Origin: JBOGNO01 sp050747245
GTDB taxonomy: Bacteria > Acidobacteriota > Terriglobia > Acidiferrales > UBA7541
DNA: 64,000 nt
Direction of reading: 5' to 3'
Assembly (NCBI GenBank): GCA_050747245.1
Contig: JBOGNO010000010.1
Coordinates: 1 to 64,000, forward strand
Part shown: positions 41,458-51,226 of the stretch, one piece after another
How the letters are laid out: each line of letters begins with the position of its first letter
Position numbering within the stretch: position 1 is the first letter of the stretch
Position numbers and translations under genes: made by a program
Notes under the pieces: model-generated
The model's database searches: none
Told to the model about the DNA's origin: nothing
Seen by the model: the letters and a program-made list of their open reading frames with translations, nothing else

Positions 41458-42759
41458 ATGAATGCGTGGGAAAAAGTTCTGCAGCACATGGAGCGCCGCG
41501 TTAATCAGCATAGTTTTACTACTTGGTTTCGGCCGACACGACTGGAGGAATCCTCAGAAGCGCGGTTGGTTGTTCGCGTTCCCTCGCGCCTGTTTAAGAA
41601 GCGCCTAACGGAAACCTACGGCCAACTCCTTCAGGCCGTTCTCGAAGAAGTCGGGATGCCCGATACCCGCTTGGAGTTCGTTTCAGCAGAAGCAGCGCCC
41701 CCCGCGCCTAGCGCACAAGCCCGGCTGGATTTCGACAGCGCCCACCATCAGCTGAATCCGCGCTACACCTTTGAGAGCTTCGTGGTGGGTGCATCGAATC
41801 AATTTGCTCATGCTGCCGCACGGGCTGTGGCCGAACAGCCTTCAAAAGCATATAACCCGCTTTTCTTATACGGCGGCGTGGGTCTGGGCAAGACTCATTT
41901 GATGCAAGCGATCGGCCACGCTCTCAAGCGAGCCAATCCTGCCGCGCGGCTCACGTATATCAGCGCGGAGAAATTCACGAATGAGATGATTGTGTCGATT
42001 CGCCTGGAGCGCATGTCGAGTTTCCGGGACCGCTTCCGCTCGATGGACGTTTTGCTGGTGGACGACATTCAGTTCATCGCCACGCGCGAACGGACACAGG
42101 AAGAGTTTTTTCATACCTTCAACGCTCTCTATGACCAGCAGAAGCAAATTGTCATCTCTTCGGATTGCCCACCCAAAGAAATCTCGGCGATTGAGGAGCG
42201 TCTGTGTTCGCGGTTCGAGTGGGGACTGATTGCTGATTTGCAGCCACCCGACCTCGAGACCAAAATTGCTATCCTGCAAAAAAAAGCTGAGAGTGAACGC
42301 GTCCGTGTGGGCGATGACGTGGCGGAGTTCATCGCGCGCGCAATCAAATCGAATATCCGTGAACTCGAAGGTGCACTAATTCGCCTAATTGCTTATTCCT
42401 CGCTCACGGGCGTGGAAATCAACCTTGCCACAGCGCAGCAAGTGCTTAAGAATCTGATCGACACGCAGGATAAGAGAATCTCAATTGATCAGATCCAGAA
42501 ACGGGTGGCCGAACATTTCGGAAAGCACGCGCAAGACCTGAAGGTGCGGAGCAACAGCAAGGAAGTCGTGATGCCGCGCCAAGTGGCCATGTTCTTGGTC
42601 AAGCAGCTCACGGCTGCGTCCTTGCCGGAGATCGGGCGACAGTTTGGAGGTAAACATCACACGACAGTTCTGCACTCGATCAACAAAATTGACAATCTCC
42701 GGCGTACCGACAAGGATTTGAACAAGACCATCAACAGGCTACTCGATTCATTCGGCTAG
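41458..42759 (+). CDS. dnaA: chromosomal replication initiator DnaA
   Basis: A 433-residue DnaA. Domain I (about 1-75) has WEKVLQHMERRVNQHSFTTW. A short linker follows, then the AAA+ domain from about residue 98 with Walker A LYGGVGLGKTH (138-148), Walker B LLVDDIQFI and sensor regions. Domain IV carries the DnaA-box-binding signature GGKHHTTVLHSINKI. It binds DnaA boxes and melts oriC, and the palindrome and boxes just upstream suggest autoregulation. Confidence 0.98.
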   Translation: MNAWEKVLQHMERRVNQHSFTTWFRPTRLEESSEARLVVRVPSRLFKKRLTETYGQLLQAVLEEVGMPDTRLEFVSAEAAPPAPSAQARLDFDSAHHQLNPRYTFESFVVGASNQFAHAAARAVAEQPSKAYNPLFLYGGVGLGKTHLMQAIGHALKRANPAARLTYISAEKFTNEMIVSIRLERMSSFRDRFRSMDVLLVDDIQFIATRERTQEEFFHTFNALYDQQKQIVISSDCPPKEISAIEERLCSRFEWGLIADLQPPDLETKIAILQKKAESERVRVGDDVAEFIARAIKSNIRELEGALIRLIAYSSLTGVEINLATAQQVLKNLIDTQDKRISIDQIQKRVAEHFGKHAQDLKVRSNSKEVVMPRQVAMFLVKQLTAASLPEIGRQFGGKHHTTVLHSINKIDNLRRTDKDLNKTINRLLDSFG

Positions 42760-43042
42760 GTTTTCGGAGTAAGTTTCCCTCCGGACGTGTGCGCCCCTGT
42801 GGAAGGCCTGTGCGGGAAGTGGACAACAGCGGCGCTCCTGGGTGCTCGCTGGAGAATGATTCACGATTTCGACAAAGCTTCCTCCGTAGGGCTGGCGCCG
42901 GAAGGCGGTGTGTTAAGGGCGGTTGGGGAGATATCCGAAATTCCCCAACTCCGGCTGCGACTGCGGGTTTCTCTAAATAAGTGTAAAATGAATTGCTGTA
43001 AAGCAGTGGCCCTCCAACGAGCCAGAGCGAGGTTTTCGAGTC
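42760..43042. other. dnaA-dnaN intergenic region
   Basis: About 280 bp with no convincing gene. Several TGTGGAAG/GTGGACAAC segments near 42790-42830 resemble degenerate DnaA boxes. TGTAAAAT near 42980 could be a -10 element of dnaN. An open frame from 42787 overlapping dnaN has no homology that I recognise. Confidence 0.4.
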
Positions 43043-44155
43043 ATGGAATTCAGCATTAAGAAATTCGACCTTCTCGATGAACTAAACTTGACGCAGGGTG
43101 TAGTCGAGCGCAAGACAACCATTCCCATTCTCTCGAACCTGCTGCTCGAAGCAAAGGGCAGCCGCCTCAGCATTACGGCCACGGACCTGGAGCTCAGCAT
43201 CCACACCTCGTGCGAGGCGAAGGTTAAGAAGGAAGGTTCTGGCACCGTGCCGGCAAAAAAGCTCCTTGAGCTTGTGCGCCTGCTCCCCGAGGAAGAGATA
43301 CGGTTCAAGCTCCTTGAGAATCACTGGATGCAGATTGTCTGCGACCGCAAGACCTACAAGATGGTCGGGATGTCCCGGGACAATTTCCCCTCCCTGCCGT
43401 CGTTTCCTCGTGCCCTAGTAAACATTCCGGCGAGGCTCGTAAACGACCTGATCGCCAAAACAACGTTCGCCATTGCGACCGAGGAATCTCGTTATACGCT
43501 AAACGGCGCCCTCTTGATTTTGAAGCCGGAATCCATCCTCATGGTGGCAACGGATGGGCACCGCCTGGCAATGGTTGAATCAGACCATAAATTCACCGGT
43601 CTCGACACGGAGGTGCGTGTACTGATCCCGAAGAAAGCTATGACCGAAATTCAACGTCTTGCAGGAGAGGCGGGCGAGGAAGCAGCCATCGAATTTGCTC
43701 AAGATGAAAGCCATCTTTTCTTTCAAATTGGACAGCGGCTGCTGACCTCGCGAAAACTTACGGGGCAGTTCCCGAACTACGAGGCCGTGTTGCCTCGCGA
43801 CATGAATCGCACGGTCGTGCTCGAACGCGGCGAACTCCAGGATGCCTTGCGGCGCGTCTCGCAACTGGCCGATCAGCGGTCTCACGCGGTGAAATTCATG
43901 CTGGCGAAAGAGGGGGTAGAAATATCCGCATCTAGCCCTGAATACGGCGAAGGAAAAGAGGCCATCGAAAAAGAATTTAAGGGTGAGCCGATCTCCATAG
44001 GCTTCAACGCACAATATCTTCTCGATTTCCTTTCCGCGGCCGCCGAGGGGCCGATCTCCGTCGAGCTGAAAGACGAGCAATCCGCCGGCCAAATGCGGCC
44101 ACTCGCCGACGACTCCTGCCACTACCGCTATGTCGTCATGCCCATGCGAATTTGA
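43043..44155 (+). CDS. dnaN: DNA polymerase III beta sliding clamp
   Basis: A 370-residue clamp with three repeated domains: ERKTTIPILSNLLLEA and ATDLELSI in domain 1, RYTLNGALLILKPESILMVATDGHRLAM in domain 2, and the C-terminal HYRYVVMPMRI. Two head-to-tail copies encircle DNA and tether the polymerase. GAGG precedes the ATG. Confidence 0.98.
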   Translation: MEFSIKKFDLLDELNLTQGVVERKTTIPILSNLLLEAKGSRLSITATDLELSIHTSCEAKVKKEGSGTVPAKKLLELVRLLPEEEIRFKLLENHWMQIVCDRKTYKMVGMSRDNFPSLPSFPRALVNIPARLVNDLIAKTTFAIATEESRYTLNGALLILKPESILMVATDGHRLAMVESDHKFTGLDTEVRVLIPKKAMTEIQRLAGEAGEEAAIEFAQDESHLFFQIGQRLLTSRKLTGQFPNYEAVLPRDMNRTVVLERGELQDALRRVSQLADQRSHAVKFMLAKEGVEISASSPEYGEGKEAIEKEFKGEPISIGFNAQYLLDFLSAAAEGPISVELKDEQSAGQMRPLADDSCHYRYVVMPMRI

Positions 44156-44644
44156 CCGAGAAGTGTGCGTATAAGTTTATACCATAGATAGTAATTATTG
44201 ATCCCCCCCCCGTGGCCCTCCCACAGACCTGCCAGACAACCGCCCACAGACGCCCACAATTTGTTGAAATTAAGGCAGTTACACAAGAGATACGGCACAA
44301 AAATCGCCTTGTAATGGAACCCCATTTCGGTTAGAATTTTTGCTGGATTTATTGCGCTTTCGGTTCCTCCAAACCGGAGCGCTCTTGAACCGCCGCGACC
44401 GTCCAAACGCCAGGCTCGTTCCACGAGGATAGGGGCGGGGCGCAGCGAAGCAGCGAGTAACGGGTGATTCCCCTGCGGGGGCAAATGAGTCTTCGCCGCG
44501 TCCCACCGGTTCGCCGGAGCGGGGCGGGATGAAGCAGAGAACCCTTCGAGTCCCGCGAGCAACCGGGGCCAATGGGCAGGCAGAAGTCGAGCTAATCCGC
44601 GCGACCGCCTTCCCGAGTTCGCAAGTCAGGAGACTTCGAAAACC
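44156..44644. other. long gap / leader before gyrB
   Basis: About 490 bp. It contains a run of nine C (44203-44211), the promoter at 44309-44337, several GC-rich inverted repeats (for example CCCCTGCGGGG near 44471), and no convincing gene. The distance from promoter to gyrB (about 300 nt) indicates a long untranslated leader. Confidence 0.45.
44309..44337 (+). promoter_or_regulatory. probable gyrB promoter
   Basis: TTGTAA (44309-44314), 17-bp spacer, TAGAAT (44332-44337). Best promoter-like pair in the gap. Confidence 0.5.
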
Positions 44645-47053
44645 ATGGGTGAAAGAGAAACTGCGGCCACCAAGGCCGTGGGGCACAAGTACGATGCGAC
44701 TTCGATTAAGGTGTTGGGCGGCATCGAGGCGGTGCGCAAACGTCCCGCGATGTACATTGGCTCCACGGGCGAGTTGGGCCTGCATCACCTCGTCTGGGAA
44801 GTGGTGGACAATTCCGTGGATGAAGCGTTGGCGGGTTATTGCGACGAAATCACTCTGACCGTGCATGAGGATAATTCGGTGACCGTCGTGGACAACGGTC
44901 GCGGCATCCCAGTGGACATGCACGCCACGGAGAAAAAACCCGCCGCTGAAGTGGTGATGACCGTACTGCACGCCGGCGGGAAATTCGATACAGAAAGCTA
45001 CAAGGTATCGGGTGGACTCCACGGCGTGGGGGTTTCCGTAGTCAACGCACTGGCGGACTGGCTGGATCTGGAAATCTGGCGCGATGGCGAGGTGTGGGAG
45101 CAGGAATACGAACGCGGCAAACCAACCTCCAAGCTCAAGGTAACCGGGAAGACGCGCAAGACGGGCACGAAAATAACGTTCCATCCCGATGCGGAAATCT
45201 TCTCCACTGTAAATTACAGCTACGACACTCTGGCGCAGCGTCTCCGCGAACTCGCTTTCCTGAACAAGGGTCTGAAGATCACGCTCGAAGACGAGCGCTC
45301 CGACAAGAAGGCGGAATTCCGTTTTACCGGAGGCATCGCCGAATTCGTAAAACATCTGAACCGCGGAAAAGAGACGCTCCACGACTCACCGATTTACATG
45401 GAGGGTAAACGCGAAACCGTGGAGATGGAGATCGCGCTGCAATACAACGATAGCTACACCGAAAATGTTTTTTGCTTCGCGAACACAATCAATACGGTGG
45501 ATGGTGGCAGCCATCTCTCCGGCTTCCGGTCGGCACTGACGCGGACGATCAATTATTACGCCGGGCAGCTCGGATTGCTGAAAGAGCAGAAGGACGAGGT
45601 CTCGATCACCGGCGACGACGTGCGCGAGGGATTGGTCGCCGTCGTGTCCGTGCGGTTACCTCAGCCACAGTTCGAGGGGCAGACAAAAGGCAAACTCAAC
45701 AGCGACATCAAGGGGTTGGTGGAGCAACTGATCAACGAAAAGCTCGGCGAATACTTCGACAAGCATTCTTCCATTGCGCGAAAAATCATCGGTAAATGCA
45801 TCGACGCGGCGCGGGCCCGCGAAGCGGCGCGAAAAGCGCGCGAGCTCACGCGGCGGAAATCGGCCCTCGATTCAAGCGGCTTGCCTGGAAAGTTGGCGGA
45901 TTGCCAGGAGCGCGATCCCTCCCGTTGCGAGCTTTTTATCGTCGAGGGTCCGTCGGCCGGCGGCTCGGCGAAAGAGGGGCGGGACCGCCGCTATCAGGCC
46001 ATCCTTCCGCTCAAAGGAAAGATTCTAAACGTCGAAAAAGCGCGCTACGACAAAATGCTCGGCCACGAAGAACTGCGTCTAATCATCACGGCGCTTGGGA
46101 CGGGCATCGGCAAGGACGATTTCGAAGCCGCCAAGCTCCGCTATCACAAGGTCATCCTGATGACCGACGCGGACGTGGACGGCAGCCACATCCGCACGCT
46201 GCTGCTCACTTTTTTCTTCCGCCACATGCGCGAGCTGATTGAAAAAGGGCACGTGTACATTGCGCAGCCGCCGCTCTTCCGTGTGAAACACGGCAAGACC
46301 GATCGCTACATCCGCGACGAGCGCGAATTCGCAGGTGAACTCATGAAGCGCGCCACGGAAGCCCACAGCATCAAGGCAAAGGATGGCCGGACGCTCGAGG
46401 GCGCGCAGCTAACCTCCTTCTTGCTAAACGTTCAGGAATTCGAGCAGATGAGCGCCAAGCTCGCTCGCCGCCTTCGCGAGCCGAAGCTCGTTGAGATGCT
46501 GATCGCAGGCGAGCTAGAAAAGAAAGCCGATTTCGCGGACAAGAAAAAACTTCAGGCGCTTGAAATGGTCATCGAGAAAAACAAGCTGGATCTCCAGACC
46601 AAGTTGGAATTCGACGAAGAACACAGCCTGTACGAACTGGTCATCAAAAACGGCGTTGAACGGCGCATCAATTGGGCGCTTGCGGCCTCACCGGAATATA
46701 AGCGCCTGCGCGCGCTGCGGCAGCTGATCCGCGAGCTAGATCGCCCCCCGTTCACCATTGCGCACAACGGCGACAAGGTGGTTAAAGAGAAAGCGCTCGC
46801 CGTCCTTGAATACGTGATGGAGGATGCGAAAAAAGATTTCAACATTACGCGATTCAAGGGCCTGGGTGAGATGAACCCCTCGCAGCTCTGGGAAACGACG
46901 ATGAACGCCGAGACGCGCACGTTGCTTAAGGTGAAGCTCGAAGACGCCGTCGCCGCCGAGGAAATATTCGCCACGCTCATGGGCGAAAACGTCGAAGAGC
47001 GTCGCAAATTCATCGAGGAAAACGCACTCGATGTCGTAAACCTTGATATCTAG
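44645..47053 (+). CDS. gyrB: DNA gyrase subunit B
   Basis: An 802-residue GyrB. GHKL ATPase motifs are DNSVDEALAGYCDEI, DNGRGIPVD and SGGLHGVGVSVVNALA. The transducer domain follows, and the TOPRIM domain starts with LFIVEGPSAGGSAKEGRDR, with LKGKILNVEKAR and the metal-binding DADVDGSHIRTLLLT. The C-terminal tail has KGLGEMNPSQLWETTM. It supplies ATP hydrolysis for negative supercoiling with GyrA. The segment between TOPRIM and tail (about residues 560-720) is typical of the longer GyrB form. Confidence 0.98.
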   Translation: MGERETAATKAVGHKYDATSIKVLGGIEAVRKRPAMYIGSTGELGLHHLVWEVVDNSVDEALAGYCDEITLTVHEDNSVTVVDNGRGIPVDMHATEKKPAAEVVMTVLHAGGKFDTESYKVSGGLHGVGVSVVNALADWLDLEIWRDGEVWEQEYERGKPTSKLKVTGKTRKTGTKITFHPDAEIFSTVNYSYDTLAQRLRELAFLNKGLKITLEDERSDKKAEFRFTGGIAEFVKHLNRGKETLHDSPIYMEGKRETVEMEIALQYNDSYTENVFCFANTINTVDGGSHLSGFRSALTRTINYYAGQLGLLKEQKDEVSITGDDVREGLVAVVSVRLPQPQFEGQTKGKLNSDIKGLVEQLINEKLGEYFDKHSSIARKIIGKCIDAARAREAARKARELTRRKSALDSSGLPGKLADCQERDPSRCELFIVEGPSAGGSAKEGRDRRYQAILPLKGKILNVEKARYDKMLGHEELRLIITALGTGIGKDDFEAAKLRYHKVILMTDADVDGSHIRTLLLTFFFRHMRELIEKGHVYIAQPPLFRVKHGKTDRYIRDEREFAGELMKRATEAHSIKAKDGRTLEGAQLTSFLLNVQEFEQMSAKLARRLREPKLVEMLIAGELEKKADFADKKKLQALEMVIEKNKLDLQTKLEFDEEHSLYELVIKNGVERRINWALAASPEYKRLRALRQLIRELDRPPFTIAHNGDKVVKEKALAVLEYVMEDAKKDFNITRFKGLGEMNPSQLWETTMNAETRTLLKVKLEDAVAAEEIFATLMGENVEERRKFIEENALDVVNLDI

Positions 47054-47080
47054 CCGCACGATCCTGAGCAAGGGGGCGGC

Positions 47081-47335
47081 ATGACGTACCAACTCAGGTG
47101 GAAGATTTTGCCGGGGCTCCGGGGATTGAGCTGTTCGGAATTTCAAGCGACAGCCGTCGAGCAGCCGGACCACGAGCGCGGAGTCGCCGTCGAGCTTGGC
47201 TCGGAGGCCGAAGCAGCGGAGCTGATCGCCGCGCTCGAAGCGCAGTTCGGCGCTGAGCGGTTCTCGAATACCGCTGCGGCGTTCGATACGGTGAAGACAT
47301 TCGTGTTCAACTGGGCAGCCAGCAAGCAGAACTGA
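47081..47335 (+). CDS. 84-residue conserved-looking protein between gyrB and gyrA (unrecognised)
   Basis: MTYQLRWKILPGLRGLSCSE, then an acidic, Ala/Glu-rich helical middle (ELGSEAEAAELIAALEAQFG) and an aromatic end (VKTFVFNWAASKQN). The ATG follows GGGGGCGGC 28 bp after gyrB, and gyrA starts 26 bp after the stop, so it is an in-operon gene. No signal peptide, membrane span or metal motif. Function unknown; a gyrase-associated regulator is only a contextual guess. Confidence 0.65.
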   Translation: MTYQLRWKILPGLRGLSCSEFQATAVEQPDHERGVAVELGSEAEAAELIAALEAQFGAERFSNTAAAFDTVKTFVFNWAASKQN

Positions 47336-47360
47336 AGAAAGAACGAGGGCAACAGGACAA

Positions 47361-49910
47361 ATGGCCGAAGAACCCACACAGCAAATTGTGACGCCCGTAG
47401 ATATCGAAAGCGAGATGCGGAAATCGTATCTCGACTACGCGATGAGCGTAATCATCGGTCGGGCGCTGCCCGACGTGCGCGACGGCCTTAAACCTGTCCA
47501 CCGCCGCATCCTTTTCGGCATGTACGAATTGGGGCTGACCTCTACAAAGCCCTATCGCAAATGCGCGAAAATCGTCGGCGAAGTCCTGGGAAAATTTCAC
47601 CCGCACGGAGATTCACCCGTTTACGACGCCCTGGTTCGCATGGCGCAGGTATTCAATATGCGCTACCCCCTGATCGACGGGCAGGGCAATTTTGGCTCGG
47701 TAGATGGTGACCCGCCGGCCGCCATGCGATACACCGAAGCGCGGCTTTCGAAAATTGCCGAGGAGATGCTGGCGGACATCGAGAAAGAGACTGTTGATTT
47801 CATTCCGAACTTCGATGAAAGCACGCAAGAGCCTACCGTCCTGCCAACGAAAGTCCCGAACCTGCTGGTCAATGGATCGAGCGGCATCGCCGTCGGCATG
47901 GCCACGAACATCCCCCCTCACAATCTGCGCGAAACTATCGAAGCGACGATCCTACTGATTGAAGATCCGGAAACAACTTTGAAGCAGGTGATGAAAATTA
48001 TTCCCGGCCCGGACTTCCCCACTGGCGGGTACATCTACGGACGCGAAGGCATCTCCCAGGCATACACAAAAGGCCGAGGAACCTTTCAAGTTCGCGCCAA
48101 GGCAGCCATCGAGCAGCGCGGCAAGGACCGCCAGGATATCGTGGTCACTGAATTGCCCTACCAGGTAAATAAGTCGCGGCTCATCGAGCACATCGCGGAG
48201 CTGATTCAAAACAAGAAAATCGAGGGAATCGCCGACATTCGCGATGAATCTGATCGTGATGGCATGCGCATTGTCCTCGAAGTAAAACGCGACGAGGAAC
48301 CGCAAATCATTCTGAACCATCTCTTCAAGCACACGCAGATGCAGGAATCTTTCGGAATGATTTTGCTCGCCATCGTGGGCGGCCAACCCCGTGAGTTGGG
48401 CATACTGGAATTGCTCCGCCTGTTTATTGAGCACCGCGTCGACGTCGTTCGCCGGCGAACGCAATTCGAGCTTCGAAAAGCCGAGGATCGTGAGCACATC
48501 TTGCTCGGATTCAAGAAGGCGCTCGAAGTTCTCGACGAAGTCATCAAGCTGATTCGCAGGTCGAAATCGCCTAAGGAAGCCAAGGAAGGCCTGATGGAGC
48601 GCTGGAAATTCAGCGACCGCCAAGCCCAGGCCATCCTCGATCTCCAGTTGCACCGCCTGACGCAAATGGAGCGCGAAAAAATCATCGAGGAGCTGAAAGC
48701 GATTCAGAAAAAAATCGCGGAGCTCAAGGAAATCCTTGCGAGCGATAAGAAATTGCGAGCTGTGATCGTCGCGGAATTGCAGGAGGTAGCAAAACTATAC
48801 GGCGACGACCGGCGGACGCAAATCGTCGAGCGCGTGGAGGAGATCCAGCTCGAAGACTTGATCAAAGACGAGGAAATGGTCATCACGGTGAGCCACGCGG
48901 GCTATGTAAAACGCACGCCCGTGGACGTGTACCGCCATCAATCTCGCGGAGGAAAGGGGCGTATCGGCGCAAAGACCCGCGAAGAGGATTTCGTCGAGCA
49001 TCTTTTCATCGCCTCAACGCACACGTACATGCTCCTGTTCACTTCGAAAGGCCGCATCTATTGGCTCAAGGTCTACGAAATTCCCGAGGCCGCCGCGGCC
49101 ACGCGCGGAAAGGCCATCAATAGTTTGGTTCGCTTCCAGGAGGGAGAAAAGCTCACGGCTCTGGTTGCGTCTCGCAACCTCGAGGAGGAAGGCCGCTTCG
49201 TGTTTTTTGCTACCGGTAAAGGCACGGTGAAGAAAACGGCGCTGACGGAATTTTCCAACCCGCGGCCCTCAGGGATTATCGCCATCAACCTCGAAGCCGA
49301 TGACGAGCTCATCGGTGCGAAGCTCACCAACGGAATGCAAATGATTTTTCTGGCCAGTCGTGGCGGCCAGGCCATTCTCTTCCGCGAGACGGAAGTTCGC
49401 GCTATGGGGCGCCAGGCGGGCGGCGTCAACGGCATGGACCTTGGCAAGGGAGATTTCGTCGTCAGCATGGAAACCATCCAGCCCGATTTCGAAATCATCC
49501 GCAAGGAATACAAGAAAACGACGCAGAATCTTGACGAGCTGGAAAGCGATCAGATTCGCGAATCGCTCACGTCGCTGATCCTGACCGTGGCGGAGAAAGG
49601 CTACGGCAAGCGCACGCCGCTTGCAGAATATCGCGTCACTTCGCGCGGCGGGAAGGGCGTCATCAACTTGAAAACGACTGAGCGCAACGGCTCGGTCGTG
49701 GCCGGATTGCAAGTTGCGGAAGATTCCGACGTAATGATTATCACCACGCAGGGCAAGGTCATCCGGGTGCACTCAGCGGAAATTCGTGAGGCGGGCCGTT
49801 CAACACAAGGTGTGCGTCTGCTGCGCCTCGAAGAGGGCGACCATATCGCCGCCGCCGCAGCCATCCTTGAGGAAGAAGGTGAGGGAGTCGCCGAGCCCGA
49901 GGGTAAGTAA
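47361..49910 (+). CDS. gyrA: DNA gyrase subunit A
   Basis: An 849-residue GyrA. The breakage-reunion domain has SVIIGRALPDVRDGLKPVHR, the quinolone-resistance region FHPHGDSPVYDALVRMAQ with the sensitive-type Ser and Asp, and the catalytic Tyr in AMRYTEARL. The C-terminal DNA-wrapping propeller carries the GyrA box QSRGGKG, which separates gyrase from topoisomerase IV. It ends in an acidic tail (EEEGEGVAEPEGK). Confidence 0.98.
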   Translation: MAEEPTQQIVTPVDIESEMRKSYLDYAMSVIIGRALPDVRDGLKPVHRRILFGMYELGLTSTKPYRKCAKIVGEVLGKFHPHGDSPVYDALVRMAQVFNMRYPLIDGQGNFGSVDGDPPAAMRYTEARLSKIAEEMLADIEKETVDFIPNFDESTQEPTVLPTKVPNLLVNGSSGIAVGMATNIPPHNLRETIEATILLIEDPETTLKQVMKIIPGPDFPTGGYIYGREGISQAYTKGRGTFQVRAKAAIEQRGKDRQDIVVTELPYQVNKSRLIEHIAELIQNKKIEGIADIRDESDRDGMRIVLEVKRDEEPQIILNHLFKHTQMQESFGMILLAIVGGQPRELGILELLRLFIEHRVDVVRRRTQFELRKAEDREHILLGFKKALEVLDEVIKLIRRSKSPKEAKEGLMERWKFSDRQAQAILDLQLHRLTQMEREKIIEELKAIQKKIAELKEILASDKKLRAVIVAELQEVAKLYGDDRRTQIVERVEEIQLEDLIKDEEMVITVSHAGYVKRTPVDVYRHQSRGGKGRIGAKTREEDFVEHLFIASTHTYMLLFTSKGRIYWLKVYEIPEAAAATRGKAINSLVRFQEGEKLTALVASRNLEEEGRFVFFATGKGTVKKTALTEFSNPRPSGIIAINLEADDELIGAKLTNGMQMIFLASRGGQAILFRETEVRAMGRQAGGVNGMDLGKGDFVVSMETIQPDFEIIRKEYKKTTQNLDELESDQIRESLTSLILTVAEKGYGKRTPLAEYRVTSRGGKGVINLKTTERNGSVVAGLQVAEDSDVMIITTQGKVIRVHSAEIREAGRSTQGVRLLRLEEGDHIAAAAAILEEEGEGVAEPEGK

Positions 49911-49949
49911 GGAGCAAGCCGCGCGGGGGTATATTTTCGAATTCCGTGA

Positions 49950-51086
49950 TTAAGCGGGAGGCGGAGCGATGTAATAGCCGGGGCGAGTCCGCACCTTGAC
50001 GTCAGGCCGCGTGACTGTGATTTTGATCTCGTGATACCCCGTGGGTACATCGCCCGTGGGGTGGTAGCTCAGCATGTATTGGGTGTGAAGTTCTCCGCCG
50101 ACTGTGTCAAACGCTTTTTCGATAGCGCGGTCGCGGAATGTGCCGATGTGCATCCCGCCTGTCGCGCGGCTCAGCATTTCCTGCGAATTTGATTTCACGG
50201 CATTGGCGCCCGTTTTCAGCAGCCAGAGCATGGCGCTCAGAAAATCAATGTTGCCCTGCGTCTCTTGCTCGGTCTGCGGAGTCTGGATGGTTCCCGGCGG
50301 CGTGGGCACGGGGAATGTCCCCGGAGGGCCGATCGAAGGCGACTCGGCCTGACTGGGCTTCTCGCGCAGCGCCGCAGCCGTAGGACTCAATCCAATCGTA
50401 TAAATCGCGATATTCGCGAGTTGCGCTTCCCGCAATATATTTCCAAGTTTTTCCTCGCTGCCAGAATCGCCTGGCTCGCCGACCACGACGATGATGCGCC
50501 GCTCGCTCGCGGGCTCCTTTTCCAGATCGGAGATCGCGCGGGAAAGAGCGTCATAGAGACGCGCCCCGGAGGTGCCTTCCGGCAGCTTTTCAATCGCGTG
50601 CTGCATGGTGTCACGTGTCATCGTGAAGCGCTGCAGGAGGTCCACCGAATCGTTGTAGCCGATGAGCTCGGCTTCGGCCGTCTGTGCCATTACCGTTTCG
50701 GTGAAGACGATGCCCGCACGGCGAATTGCCGGAAGCATGGGCGCCACGCGAGAACTCGTCTCGACGACCAGCGCGACCGCCAGCGGGTCGCCTCCCAGAT
50801 CAAAGTGGGAAACTTGTTGCTCCACGCCGTTGTCATAAACTCGGAAATCCTTCTGCGTGAGATTGAGGATGAGGTCGCCTTGCAAATCTCGTACTGTGAC
50901 AGGTGCGCTTACCAGGTCTACGCGGACGCGCATCCGCGGCGTGTCCTCGGAGGGTGCCGGCGGAGCTTCCGGTTGTACGCCGGGTCTTGGATGGATTGGT
51001 CCCGGCGGCGATTGCGCTCGGGCGAGCCCGGTCAGGAAAAGCCCCGCCGTGATGAGGCCGAGCGCCAATGCAATTCTGCGAACCAT
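49950..51086 (-). CDS. secreted VWFA-related protein (acidobacterial type)
   Basis: A 378-residue protein with a signal peptide (to GLARAQ) and a Pro-rich segment. An N-terminal beta region follows (VRVDLVSAPVTVRDLQGDLI, then LTQKDFRVYDNG), and then a von Willebrand factor A domain (LAVALVVETSSRVAPML, a degenerate MIDAS). This arrangement is the acidobacterial VWFA-related family (TIGR03436), found in many copies per genome. It probably binds a protein partner or surface ligand, and its function is unproven. It is convergent with gyrA. Confidence 0.85.
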   Translation of the reverse strand: MVRRIALALGLITAGLFLTGLARAQSPPGPIHPRPGVQPEAPPAPSEDTPRMRVRVDLVSAPVTVRDLQGDLILNLTQKDFRVYDNGVEQQVSHFDLGGDPLAVALVVETSSRVAPMLPAIRRAGIVFTETVMAQTAEAELIGYNDSVDLLQRFTMTRDTMQHAIEKLPEGTSGARLYDALSRAISDLEKEPASERRIIVVVGEPGDSGSEEKLGNILREAQLANIAIYTIGLSPTAAALREKPSQAESPSIGPPGTFPVPTPPGTIQTPQTEQETQGNIDFLSAMLWLLKTGANAVKSNSQEMLSRATGGMHIGTFRDRAIEKAFDTVGGELHTQYMLSYHPTGDVPTGYHEIKITVTRPDVKVRTRPGYYIAPPPA

Positions 51087-51226
51087 AGTTGAAGTCTAAC
51101 CTATTCGAAGCGCACGGCGCGCAAAGCGTTGCTAGCTGCATGCAAGGACGCAAAGCCCGTCTGGTGTTTCGCCGCACTTTTCTCCTACAATCGAAGCTCT
51201 AATAAATCTGCTCCGGGAGCAATGGA

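Noticed and set aside
42787..43059. 90-residue open frame in the dnaA-dnaN gap
   Set aside because: No ribosome site, no recognisable family, and it overlaps the dnaN start.
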